A stretch of 64,000 bases of DNA, from contig NZ_CP108581.1 of assembly GCF_036010665.1 (NCBI RefSeq), positions 1,084,001 to 1,148,000 of the forward strand, given 5' to 3'. The notes below the pieces were generated by a model. That model saw only the letters and a list, made by a program, of their open reading frames with translations. It was not told where the DNA came from and searched no databases. Each line of letters opens with the position of its first letter. Positions within the stretch are counted from its first letter, which is position 1. The stretch comes from Microbispora sp. NBC_01189. Lineage in GTDB: Bacteria > Actinomycetota > Actinomycetes > Streptosporangiales > Streptosporangiaceae. Made by a program: the position numbers and the translations under genes. Positions 49,048-58,200 of the stretch are shown here, in pieces.

Positions 49048-50052
49048 TCAGCGGACCGGCGGCGGAGGCTCCTCCGGCGGCGTGGGCCACGAGGAATCGG
49101 GACCCGGCTCACCACGACCCACCTGACCTGGCGCCGGCTGTCCGGCCGGGCCGACCGGGCCGTCCGTGCGCCGCGCGCCCGGAGTCGCCGGGCTGATCGG
49201 AGTGGTCGCCGCGCCCGGAGCGGCCGGCGCGCCCTCCTGCGGGTACGCGGTGTGCGCCGGCTGGGCGAAGGCACCGGCCGTCTGCCGCGGGTAGGCCTCC
49301 CGCGGCATGGCCTCCTGCGGCACGTGGACGGTATCCATCGCGTCGGAGCGGCCCTGGCTGTAGGCGGCCGCCTGGGCGCGGATGGTCTCGGTCTCGGCCT
49401 CCGCGCGGTTCAGCCAGTGCTCCCAGCGCTGCTGCATGGGCCGCACCAGCCCGCCGCCGACGCCCACGACGACGACTCCGGCGACGGCCGCCAGGAAGGC
49501 GATCAGCACCGGCGTGGTGACGGTGGTCGCGACCTCGATCTGGTTGAGCGCCGCGATGACGCCGAGGCCGATGATGAAGACCGACGCGATCGTGGCGAGC
49601 GTCCTGCCGTACGACAGGGAGCCCAGCGCCGCGCTGACGATGTCCTTGACCGCCCTGGCGACGGCGGTGGCGACCACGATGATCACGATCGCCACGGCGG
49701 CCTTGGGCAGCCAGGCCACGACTCCGGCGAGCAACGCGCTGACCGGGTTGGGGCCGAAGACGGAGAAGGCGATCTGCAGCGTCACCAGCAGAATCGCGTA
49801 GTAGACCAGTTTCGCCAGCAGGTCGGACGCGTCGTACTTGCTGCGCGCGAGCACCCGTCCGACGCCGCCGCGTTCGACCCAGCGGTCGAACCCGACGCGT
49901 TCGAGCACGGCGTCGACGACCTTGCGCAGGGCCTTGGCGACCAGCCAGCCCACCACCAGGACGACGACGAATGCGAGGAACTTGGGGACGAAGGTGGCGA
50001 CCGACGACCAGGCGTCGGCCACTCCTCTTCCCCAGTCGACCGGAGCGGCCAT
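49048..50052 (-). CDS. Conserved TM-helix (MscS-related) membrane protein
   Basis: This is a 334-residue protein. Five hydrophobic segments are visible (FLAFVVVLVVGWLVAKAL, LVYYAILLVTLQIAFSVFG, VAIVIIVVATAVARAV, IASVFIIGLGVIAAL, and one ending VVVVGVGGGLV). The duplicated K-x-DxLLAKLVYYAILL-type block is that of the conserved TM-helix repeat proteins related to mechanosensitive channels. The last 110 residues are a Pro/Ala/Gly-rich cytoplasmic tail. AGGAGGA precedes the ATG. The function is probably a channel; evidence is fold-level only. The 50053-50306 gap upstream shows nothing else. Confidence 0.8.
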   Translation of the reverse strand: MAAPVDWGRGVADAWSSVATFVPKFLAFVVVLVVGWLVAKALRKVVDAVLERVGFDRWVERGGVGRVLARSKYDASDLLAKLVYYAILLVTLQIAFSVFGPNPVSALLAGVVAWLPKAAVAIVIIVVATAVARAVKDIVSAALGSLSYGRTLATIASVFIIGLGVIAALNQIEVATTVTTPVLIAFLAAVAGVVVVGVGGGLVRPMQQRWEHWLNRAEAETETIRAQAAAYSQGRSDAMDTVHVPQEAMPREAYPRQTAGAFAQPAHTAYPQEGAPAAPGAATTPISPATPGARRTDGPVGPAGQPAPGQVGRGEPGPDSSWPTPPEEPPPPVR

Positions 50053-50306
50053 GAGTCCTCCTGTTCAGAGCCTTCCACCGCCGGGGGCGGGGACCTACGA
50101 GGGCGGCAGCTACCCGGTGATCGGCGTCCCATGCGCGGCCGGTGTCCGCCCCCGCACGCACGGCGACCGCCTTGTGCGGCGACGACGCAGGTCACACCGG
50201 CCGGAATACGCCGCCGAAAATCACCCGAATTCGTCCCGCGCGCTTCGTCCCGATGCGCGGCACGATCTACGACAGGACAGTCGTACGACAGGAGAGGGGC
50301 GAATCG

Positions 50307-50732
50307 GTGTACGCGCCGAGCGACCAGGAGCGCAAAAGCGTCGAGGACTGGTTCACCCGGTACGACGCGCTCGCCGAGCAGGGGGCGATCGAGGAGCTGG
50401 CCGACCTGGCGGTCTTCCCGATGAACCTGGCCACCGACGTGCCGGGCGGCTTCGCGGCCGTCCGGCAGTGGACGCGCGCAGAGTACGTCGAGGCGATGCG
50501 GGAGGCGATGGGCGGCGGAACGGCGGGGCTCGACCTGGAGTCGTCGAGGACGCCGCACTTTCTCAGCCCCAACCTCGTCTTCGTGGAGACCACGGCGACG
50601 ATGACGATCGAGGGACGGAGGGAGAGCATGCGCTACGGCGACCTTCTGGTGCGCACCGAGGACGGGTGGGCGTTCCAGACGATGGCACAGGGCGGCTGGG
50701 GCCACGGCTGGCCGCCCGCCAGACGCGGCTGA
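50307..50732 (+). CDS. NTF2-like / SnoaL-fold hypothetical protein
   Basis: This is a 141-residue protein from the GTG at 50307, chosen because GGAGAGGGG lies just upstream; the frame is open from 50142 and ATG 50253 is an alternative. The order of a helical start (SVEDWFTRYDALAEQGAIEE), a hydrophobic strand and FVETTATMTIEGRRES with a final WAFQTMAQGG strand suits the cone-shaped NTF2/SnoaL fold. Ligand and activity are unknown. Confidence 0.6.
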   Translation: MYAPSDQERKSVEDWFTRYDALAEQGAIEELADLAVFPMNLATDVPGGFAAVRQWTRAEYVEAMREAMGGGTAGLDLESSRTPHFLSPNLVFVETTATMTIEGRRESMRYGDLLVRTEDGWAFQTMAQGGWGHGWPPARRG

Positions 50733-50745
50733 CCCTGGCCGGCCG

Positions 50746-50776
50746 TTGACGTTTGTTGGGGCGCTAGTCAAACTAA
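50746..50776 (+). promoter_or_regulatory. Promoter/operator of the GH35 gene
   Basis: TTGACG (50746-50751) is a -35 candidate. TAGT-CAA-ACTA (50766-50776) is a perfect palindrome where the -10 should be, and GTTTG/CAAAC (50751-50755 and 50769-50773) also mirror each other. A run of nine or more C residues follows at about 50803-50812 in the leader. Confidence 0.45.
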
Positions 50777-50829
50777 TCCGGAAAGATCGCACGAGGAGAC
50801 ACCCCCCCCCGACGATCGGAAGGCCGGTA

Positions 50830-53766
50830 ATGGTGCGCAAGGTCCTGGCCGTGCTCGCGGCACTGCTCGTCCTCCTGCCCGTGCCGCTCCAGGGCCCGGC
50901 CGCGGCCGCCCCGGCGGCGCCCCGGGTCACCTACGACCACCACTCGCTCATGATCGACGGCCGTAGGGTCGTCGTGCAGGCCGCCGAGATCCACTACTTC
51001 CGGCTGCCGAGCCCGGGCCTGTGGCGGGACGTGCTGGAGAAGATCAGGGCCGGCGGGTTCAACGCCGTCTCCGTCTACTTCGACTGGGCCTACCACTCCC
51101 CCAAGCCGGGCGTGTACGACTTCACCGGGGTGCGCGACGTCAACCGCTTCCTGCGTACGGCCGAGCGAGCGGGCCTGTACGTCGTCGCCCGCCCCGGGCC
51201 GTACATCAACGCGGAGACCACCGGCGGCGGGTTCCCCGGGTGGCTGAAGAACGTGCCCGGCCGGGGCCGCAGCAGCGACGCCGGGTTCACCCGGGCCTAC
51301 CGCGACTGGCTCCACCACATCAACCCGATCATCGCCGGGCACCAGGTGGGCCGGGGCGGGTCGGTGATCCTCTACAACGCGGAGAACGAGTACGCCGCCA
51401 ACACCGACGCGGCGTACATGCAGGACATCCAGGACCAGGCGCGGGCGGACGGCATCGACGTGCCGATCACAACGAACGACTGCTGCGACGCCGCCGACTG
51501 GAGCTCCACCTGGGCCCAGGGACCGGGCGCCGTCCAGATCCCCGGCGTGGACGACTATCCGCAGTCCTTCGACTGCGGCAACGCCGAGACGGTGTGGGGT
51601 CCGTGGGGTGAGGGGATCACCGAGCGGCTCCGCGACGACGCCCCGGTGTTCGCCGCCGAGTACCAGGCGGGGGCCATCGACCTGGACAACGCGGGCTACG
51701 ACCGGTGCCGGGACCTGACCGGCCCCGCCTACATGAAGTACTTCTACAAGTCCAACCTGATGGTGAGCGGCGCGACGCTGTTCAACTACTACATGGGCTT
51801 CGGCGGCACCAACTGGGGCTTCCTCGCCCAGCCCAACGACGTCTACACCTCCTACGACTACGGCGCGGCCGTGAACGAGGCCCGGCAGCCGACGGCGAAG
51901 TTCGACGAGTTCAAGCGGCAGGGCTACCTCCTGCAGGCCGTCGCCCCGCTGGCGAAGACCGACCCCGCGACGGCACCCGCGACCGACAACCCGGCCATCG
52001 GGGTCGTCGCCCGGGCGAACCCGGACACCGGCACCCGGTTCGCGCTCGTCCGGCACGCCGACCGCGCCGCCACCACCACCGACACGGCCACGCTCTCGTG
52101 GACCGTCCCGGACGGCACGTACGCCCTGCCCGCCCAGGTCAGGGGCCGCGACGCGCACGTCCTGGTCGGCGCGTACGACCTGGGCGGCCAGCGCCTGGCG
52201 GCGTCCAGTTCGGAGATCATGACCCACGCCTACGTCGGCGGCCGGGACGTCGCGGTGCTGTACGGCACGACCGGCTCCCCGGGCGCGACGATCCTGCGCT
52301 ACTCGGCGAAACCCCAGGTGAAGGTGCTGGAGGGCGACGTCCGCTGGGCGTTCGCGGGCGGCGACCTCCGCCTGGACTACACCCATCGGGGGCTCGCCCG
52401 CGTGCTGGTGACGGGCGGCGGGCGGCGGCCGCTGCTGCTCCTGCTGGGCACCGACGAGACCGTCGCGACGTTCTGGCGGGCGGGCACCGACGCCGCCCCG
52501 GTGCTCGTGCGGGGCACGTCCCTCGTCCGGTCGGCCGCCGTCGAGGGCGGGGCCGTGCGGCTCACCGCCGACACCGCCCAGGCGGGCGAGGTGGAGGTCT
52601 TCGCCGACGCGCGGGCCTCCCGGCTGCGCCTCGCCGGCAGCGCGGGCGACAAGGGAAACACGGGCGACACGGACGTGCGCGTCGCCCGGACGCCGAGCGG
52701 TTCGCTGCTCGGCCGGGTGCCCGGCCCGCGCGAGGCGGCGCGCCTGCCCGCGCTCACCGGGTGGCGCGTCCACGACGAGGCGCCGGAGGCCGCGCCCGGG
52801 TTCGACGACTCGTCCTGGCGGACAGCGGACACGACCACGACCGAGAGCCCGATGAAGCCGAAGGCCGGGCCGGTGCTGTACGCCGACGACTACGGCTTCC
52901 ACTACGGCGACGTCTGGTATCGCGGCCGCTTCACCGCGACGGGCGCGGAGACCGCCGTGGCGCTGAACGCGATCACCGGGAGACGCGGGCGCTACCTCGT
53001 CTGGCTCGACGGGCGCTACCTCGGCTCGGCCGCGGGCGGCACCCAGGCCGACGTCGACGCGGCGAACCCCGATCCGGGGCCGGGCCGCTTCACGGTCCCC
53101 GCCGGCCTGCTGAAGCCCGGGCGCGCGGCCACGCTGGCGGTCCTCGTGCAGAACATGGGACACAACGACGACTGGACGGCCGACGACAACCGGTTCAAGC
53201 AGCCGCGTGGCCTGGTCGCCGCCTCGGTCGAGGGGTCGCCCGCGACGGTCGCCTGGAAGATCCAGGGCGCCCGCGGCGGCGAGGACCTCACCGACCCGGT
53301 GCGTGGGCCGCTCAACACCGGCGGCCTGTACGGCGAGCGCACCGGCTGGCACCTGCCCGGCTATCCCGACCGCTCCTGGAAGGAGGTCGCCGCCCCGGCC
53401 GCACGGCCGCTCGCGCCCGGCGTCACGTGGTATCGCACCGAATTCGGGCTCGACCTCCCCGGGGGCCAGGACGTCTCCGTGGGCCTGCGCTTCGGCGGCG
53501 CCGTCCCGGCGGGCTCCCGGACGCTGATCTACCTCAACGGCTGGAACGTCGGCCAGTACGGCGGCGACATCGGGCCGCAGAAGGAGTTCGTGCTGCCCGC
53601 CGGGCTGCTGCGCGAGCATGGCCGCAACACCCTCGCCCTGGCGGTCACCTCCACCGCGGCCACGGCCGGCGGGCCCGGCCCGATCGGCCTGTTCGCGTAC
53701 GGAGCCGTACGCGGCGGGGTGCCCGTCCCGGACGTCCCGGGGCCGTCGTACCCGCTCGCCCACTGA
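50830..53766 (+). CDS. Secreted GH35 beta-galactosidase
   Basis: This is a 978-residue protein. Residues 1-27 are a signal peptide (MVRKVLAVLAALLVLLPVPL then AAA sites). The GH35 catalytic barrel starts at about residue 35 (VTYDHHSLMIDGRRVVVQAA), with ARPGPYINAETTGGGFPGWL, the acid Glu187 in NAENEY and the nucleophile Glu277 in FAAEYQAG. Jelly-roll beta-galactosidase domains follow, ending with YLNGWNVGQYGGDIGPQ. The enzyme would release terminal galactose from plant or microbial polysaccharides outside the cell. No transporter neighbours it. Confidence 0.94.
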   Translation: MVRKVLAVLAALLVLLPVPLQGPAAAAPAAPRVTYDHHSLMIDGRRVVVQAAEIHYFRLPSPGLWRDVLEKIRAGGFNAVSVYFDWAYHSPKPGVYDFTGVRDVNRFLRTAERAGLYVVARPGPYINAETTGGGFPGWLKNVPGRGRSSDAGFTRAYRDWLHHINPIIAGHQVGRGGSVILYNAENEYAANTDAAYMQDIQDQARADGIDVPITTNDCCDAADWSSTWAQGPGAVQIPGVDDYPQSFDCGNAETVWGPWGEGITERLRDDAPVFAAEYQAGAIDLDNAGYDRCRDLTGPAYMKYFYKSNLMVSGATLFNYYMGFGGTNWGFLAQPNDVYTSYDYGAAVNEARQPTAKFDEFKRQGYLLQAVAPLAKTDPATAPATDNPAIGVVARANPDTGTRFALVRHADRAATTTDTATLSWTVPDGTYALPAQVRGRDAHVLVGAYDLGGQRLAASSSEIMTHAYVGGRDVAVLYGTTGSPGATILRYSAKPQVKVLEGDVRWAFAGGDLRLDYTHRGLARVLVTGGGRRPLLLLLGTDETVATFWRAGTDAAPVLVRGTSLVRSAAVEGGAVRLTADTAQAGEVEVFADARASRLRLAGSAGDKGNTGDTDVRVARTPSGSLLGRVPGPREAARLPALTGWRVHDEAPEAAPGFDDSSWRTADTTTTESPMKPKAGPVLYADDYGFHYGDVWYRGRFTATGAETAVALNAITGRRGRYLVWLDGRYLGSAAGGTQADVDAANPDPGPGRFTVPAGLLKPGRAATLAVLVQNMGHNDDWTADDNRFKQPRGLVAASVEGSPATVAWKIQGARGGEDLTDPVRGPLNTGGLYGERTGWHLPGYPDRSWKEVAAPAARPLAPGVTWYRTEFGLDLPGGQDVSVGLRFGGAVPAGSRTLIYLNGWNVGQYGGDIGPQKEFVLPAGLLREHGRNTLALAVTSTAATAGGPGPIGLFAYGAVRGGVPVPDVPGPSYPLAH

Positions 53767-53794
53767 GCCTCGTCTACTGGGCCTCGTCTACTGG
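53767..53794 (+). repeat. Tandem 14-bp duplication after the GH35 gene
   Basis: GCCTCGTCTACTGG occurs twice in direct succession, starting one base after the stop codon. Confidence 0.85.
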
Positions 53795-53813
53795 GCGCTG
53801 CGGCAGCGGCGGG

Positions 53814-53842
53814 CCGCGTACCGGTTCCCGGCCGGTACGCGG
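53814..53842. terminator. Bidirectional terminator between GH35 and hydroxy-acid oxidase genes
   Basis: CCGCGTACCGG (53814-53824) and CCGGTACGCGG (53832-53842) form an 11-pair perfect stem with a seven-base loop, placed between convergent genes. Confidence 0.7.
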
Positions 53843-53871
53843 GCGGCCGACGACCGGATGAGACAGTGCGA

Positions 53872-55029
53872 TCAGAACCGGGCGACCATGGCCGGGGTGA
53901 TCGCGGCGGGCCCGGCGCAGCCGGACAGGGCCAGGGTGAGGTCGGTCTCCGCCAGCACGCAGCGGAGCACGTGCTCCACCCCCGCCTGGCCGTCCAGGCC
54001 CAGCCCGTACGCGTACGGCCGGCCCAGCAGCACGGTCCGCGCGCCGAGCGCGAGGGCCTTGACGACGTCGTCCCCGCTGCGGACGCCTCCGTCGAACAGC
54101 ACGGTGAGCCGGTCGGCGACCGCGTCGGCGACGGCCGGCAGCGCGTCGGCCGCCCCGATCGACCCGTTGACCTGGCGCCCGCCGTGGTTGGACACGACGA
54201 CCCCGTCCATCCCGGCGTCGGCAGCCAGCCGGGCGTCGTCGGGGTGGAGGATGCCCTTCAGCACGATCGGGCCGTCCCAGTGCTCGCGCAGCAGGGCGAG
54301 GTCCGGCCAGGTCTTGCCGGGGTCGCCGAACAGCCCGACGAAGTGCATGACGGCGGCGTCCGGGTCCTCGTGCACCGGCCGCGCGAGCCCGGCCTGGAAC
54401 GCCGGGTCGGTGAAGTAGTTGGCGGTGCCGACGCCGCGCAGGAACGGCAGGTACGCCTGGTCGAGGTCGCGGGGCCGCCAGGCCAGCAGCGGCGTGTCGA
54501 GGGTGACGACGAGCACGCTGAACCCCGACGCCCTGGCCCGGGCGAGGAAGCTGAGGGTGACCTCGCGGTCCCGGCCCCAGTAGAGCTGGAACCACCGTTC
54601 GCCGTCCCCCATGGCCGCGGCGACCTCCTCCATCGGCGTGCTGGAGGCCGACGACAGCACGAAGGGCACCCCCAGCGCCGCGGCGGCCCGGGCGGCGGCC
54701 GGTTCGGCGTCCGGATGCATGATCGACAGCACGCCGATCGGCGCGAGCGCCAGCGGCGCGGGCAGCCTCCGGCCGAGCACGGTCACCGACAGGTCGCGCC
54801 CGCGCACGTCGCGCAGCATCCGCGGCACGATGCGCCAGCGGTCCAGCGCCTCGCGGTTGGCCCGCTCGGTGCGCCCGCCGCCCGCGCTGCCGGCCACGTA
54901 GCCGACCGGCCCGGGACCCAGGCGCCGCTCGGCCATCTCCTCCAGCCGGGTCAGATCCGTGGGCAGGCGCGGCACGGCGCCGGACATGCCGTTGAGGTAG
55001 ATCTCGTACTGGAAGTCCGCCCAGCTCAC
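53872..55029 (-). CDS. FMN-dependent alpha-hydroxy acid oxidase (lactate 2-monooxygenase-like)
   Basis: This is a 385-residue TIM-barrel flavoenzyme. Family landmarks: GYVAGSAGGGRTERANREAL near the N terminus, LAPIGVLSIMHPDAE, QLYWGRDRE, LKGILHPDDARLAADAGMDG, VVSNHGGRQ with the catalytic His and Arg, and FDGGVRSGDDVVKALALGA. It oxidises lactate or a related 2-hydroxy acid. GTG at 55029 follows GGAGG, fixing the start. It is divergent from the Pls/PosA gene, with no evident functional link. Confidence 0.93.
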   Translation of the reverse strand: MSWADFQYEIYLNGMSGAVPRLPTDLTRLEEMAERRLGPGPVGYVAGSAGGGRTERANREALDRWRIVPRMLRDVRGRDLSVTVLGRRLPAPLALAPIGVLSIMHPDAEPAAARAAAALGVPFVLSSASSTPMEEVAAAMGDGERWFQLYWGRDREVTLSFLARARASGFSVLVVTLDTPLLAWRPRDLDQAYLPFLRGVGTANYFTDPAFQAGLARPVHEDPDAAVMHFVGLFGDPGKTWPDLALLREHWDGPIVLKGILHPDDARLAADAGMDGVVVSNHGGRQVNGSIGAADALPAVADAVADRLTVLFDGGVRSGDDVVKALALGARTVLLGRPYAYGLGLDGQAGVEHVLRCVLAETDLTLALSGCAGPAAITPAMVARF

Positions 55030-55162
55030 CGCGCCTCCATTCCTGCAGATCACTGCCGTACGGCACGCTACCGGAACCGATGCGTCGATAGCGGGATGGA
55101 AGGGGTCACTGAGACCACACACGTCCCACAGAAGGCGGTTCTTTACCGTGATTGTGCGGGAG

Positions 55163-55189
55163 CCCTGCCAAGGAGCGGCCGCGGCAGGG
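55163..55189 (+). promoter_or_regulatory. Leader stem-loop upstream of the Pls/PosA gene
   Basis: CCCTGCC (55163-55169) and GGCAGGG (55183-55189) can pair in the 203-base leader before the synthetase start. It may be an attenuator or simply a leader fold. No antiterminator partner is seen. Confidence 0.35.
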
Positions 55190-55232
55190 GCACACCCTGG
55201 AGAGCGCGTACGCGATCGGCCAAAGGGTGATC

Positions 55233-58200
55233 ATGCCGGGTTACTTAGCTCGAACAGCACAGGCCGACGCCTCGCGGGCCCTGCCCGGGAGGTCGCCCGG
55301 TCGCCTGCACCATGTCTTCGAATCCCGTTGCGACCTGACGCCGTCGGCGACGGCCCTGGAGTGCGGGCGGCTGCGCTGGACGTACGCCGCGCTCGACGCG
55401 CGGGCGAACCGGCTCGCGCACCTCCTGCGCGACCTGGGGGCCGGATGCGGCTCCCGGGTGGCGATTTTGCTGCCGAGGTCGCCGGACACCTACCTGGCGC
55501 TGCTCGCGGTCGGGAAGGCGGGCGCGGCGTTCGTGCCGCTCGACCCGCAGTCGCCTCCTGACCGGGCCGGCTACATCATCGGCGACGCCGGCGCCGACCT
55601 CGTGCTCACGACGTCCGCGCGGGCTCCGGACGTCAGGGCGCCGGGCCGCCGCGTGCTCGCCCTCGACGCCTCCGCGGACCTGATCGCGGCGGCCCCCGCC
55701 ACCCGTCCGGGTCCCGGCCCGCTCGATGACACGGCGGACGACGACCCGGCCGCGTACGTCATGTACACCTCCGGGTCGAGCGGGCGCCCGAAGGGCGTCG
55801 AGGTGGCCCAGTCGAGCATCTGCAACTTCCTCGGCGTGGTGCCGGAGCTGTACGACGTGCGGCCGGCCGACCGCGTCTACCAGGGAATGTCCATCTCCTT
55901 CGACTTCTCCGTCGAGGAGATCTGGCCGACCTGGGCGGCCGGCGCGGCCCTCGTCGCCGGCCCGGCCGGCTCCCGGCAGCTCGGCGCGGAGCTGGCGGAC
56001 TTCCTGGACCAGCACAGGATCACAATTTTGTACTGTGTCCCGACACTGCTCGCGACGCTCCCGCGTGACGTGCCGTCCCTGCGCGCCATCCTCGTCGGGG
56101 GCGAGCCCTGCCCGGCGCCGCTGGTGGAGCGGTGGAGCCGGCCGGGGCGGCGGATGCTCAACACGTACGGGCCGACCGAGGCGACGGTCACCGCGACCTG
56201 CGCCGAACTGCTGCCGGGACGGCAGGTCACCATCGGCAGACCGTTGCCCACCTACACCGTCGTGCTGCTCGACGAACGGCGCGACCCGGTGCCGGACGGC
56301 GAGGTCGGCGAGATCTGCATCGGAGGTCCCGGCGTCGCTCGCGGCTACGTCGGCCGTCCCGACCTGACCGCCGACCGCTTCGTCGAGCATCCGCTGGCGC
56401 CCCCCGGCGGCAGGTTGTACCGCACGGGGGACCTCGGCCGGGTGACCGCGACCGGGGAGTTCGAATATCTCGGCCGCTCCGACGCCGAGGTGAAGATCCG
56501 CGGGCACCGGGTGGACCTGGGCGAGATCGAGAACGTGCTGCTGGAGGACGCCGGCGTCGCCGAGGCCGTGGCCGCACTGACGCCCGCGCCGGGCGTGGAC
56601 GGACCGGACGGGGAGCTGGCCGCCTACGTCGTGCCCGCGGACGGCCGGGCCGGCGACGAGGCGCTCACCGGACGGCTGCGCGATCGTCTGAGCCGCCGGC
56701 TGCCGGCCTACATGGTGCCGTCGTTCCTGGACGTCGTGGCCGCCCTGCCCACCATGCCGAGCGGCAAGGTGGACCGCGGGCGGCTGCCGCGGCCGACCGG
56801 CCGCCGCCTGGTCGGCTCCGGGCCGGTGGCGCCCGCCGAGGGCTCACTGGAGACACGACTGCGCGCCGTGTGGGCGGAGGAGTTCGGGCTCGGCCCCGAA
56901 TCGCTCTCGGTCGAGGCGGACTTCTTCACCGACCTCGGCGGCCACTCCCTGCTGGCGGCGCGCATCGTGTCACTCCTGCGTACGAGCGAGATCGGCGCGG
57001 GGCTCGCGGTGCGCGACCTCTACGCGAACCCGACCGTACGCCGCCTCGCCGCACACCTCTCCTCGCACGGGGGTCTCGGGAGCGTACGCGCACCGGCCTC
57101 CCGTACCCGCCCGGGGCCCCTGCGGCACGGCGGCCGGGCGGTCGCGGCCGCCGGGGCCGCGCAGAGCGCGGTCGTCTACCTGCTGCTCCTCATGGTCACG
57201 TTGCCGGTCTCCGTCACGCTGTACGCCTGGACCACGCACCACGCGGGCCCGATCCTCGGCGGCCACAGGCCGCAGGAGGGATGGCTGCTCCTCCCGGGAA
57301 CGGGGACCGACCTGGTCGGCGCGCTGGCGCCGGCCGCGGCGACCGCGTACCTCTGGGTTCGCTGGCTGCTGCCGGTGCTGCTCGTGCGACCTCTGTCTGC
57401 CGGCGTCCGGCCGGGTCGTCACCGGCTGTGGGGCGCGACCTACCTGCGGCTGTGGACGACGAACCTGCTGCTGTCCCTCTCTCCGCTGCCGACGCTGAGC
57501 GGCTCCCCCATGATGGCCGCCTATCTGCGGCTGCTCGGCGCCGAGGTCGGGCCCGCCACCGCCATCGCGACCGCCGACGTCAACCTCCCGGCGATGCTGC
57601 GGATCGGCGAGGGGGCCTCGGTCGGCTACCGGGCCTCGCTGCACGCCTGGCTGGTGGAGGACGGGTGGGTGGTCGTCGCCCCGGTGGAGGTCGGGCCGCA
57701 CGCGTTCGTCGGGAACGGCGCGGTGCTCGGGCCGGGCGCTCGGGTCGCCGGCCATGCCGCGCTCGGCGACCAGTCGGCCCTGACGCACGGCGAGACGGTG
57801 CCGCGCGGAGGGCGCTGGGCCGGGTCGCCGCCGAACCCCGTGGAGTCCCTGGGCCCGGACGTCGAGGCGATGCTGCGCGCCCCCGCCGGCCCCGGGAGCT
57901 GGAAGGCACGCCACGTGGCCGCCGCCGTGGCCGGCCTCGTCTGCATCGAGGCGATCCTGCTCGCCACGATCATGCCGAGCGTCCTGGTCATCTGGACGGT
58001 CGTGGCCGCCGGGGGCCCGCCGGCCGCTCCGGTGGCCGTCCTCCTGGCGGGCCCGCTGTTCGTGGCCGTCGTCTGCGCGGTGGTGGCGGCCGGCAAGCGT
58101 CTCGTGCTGCCGAAGGCGCCGGCCGGCATCCATCCGGCGCGTTCTTGGCTCGGCGTACGCAAGTGGGCCGCCGACAAGCTCCTGGAGTCCAGCCTGACGC

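Noticed and set aside
50773-53763. 996-codon open frame on the minus strand
   Set aside because: It is the antisense shadow of the GH35 gene; composition is low-complexity and without motifs.
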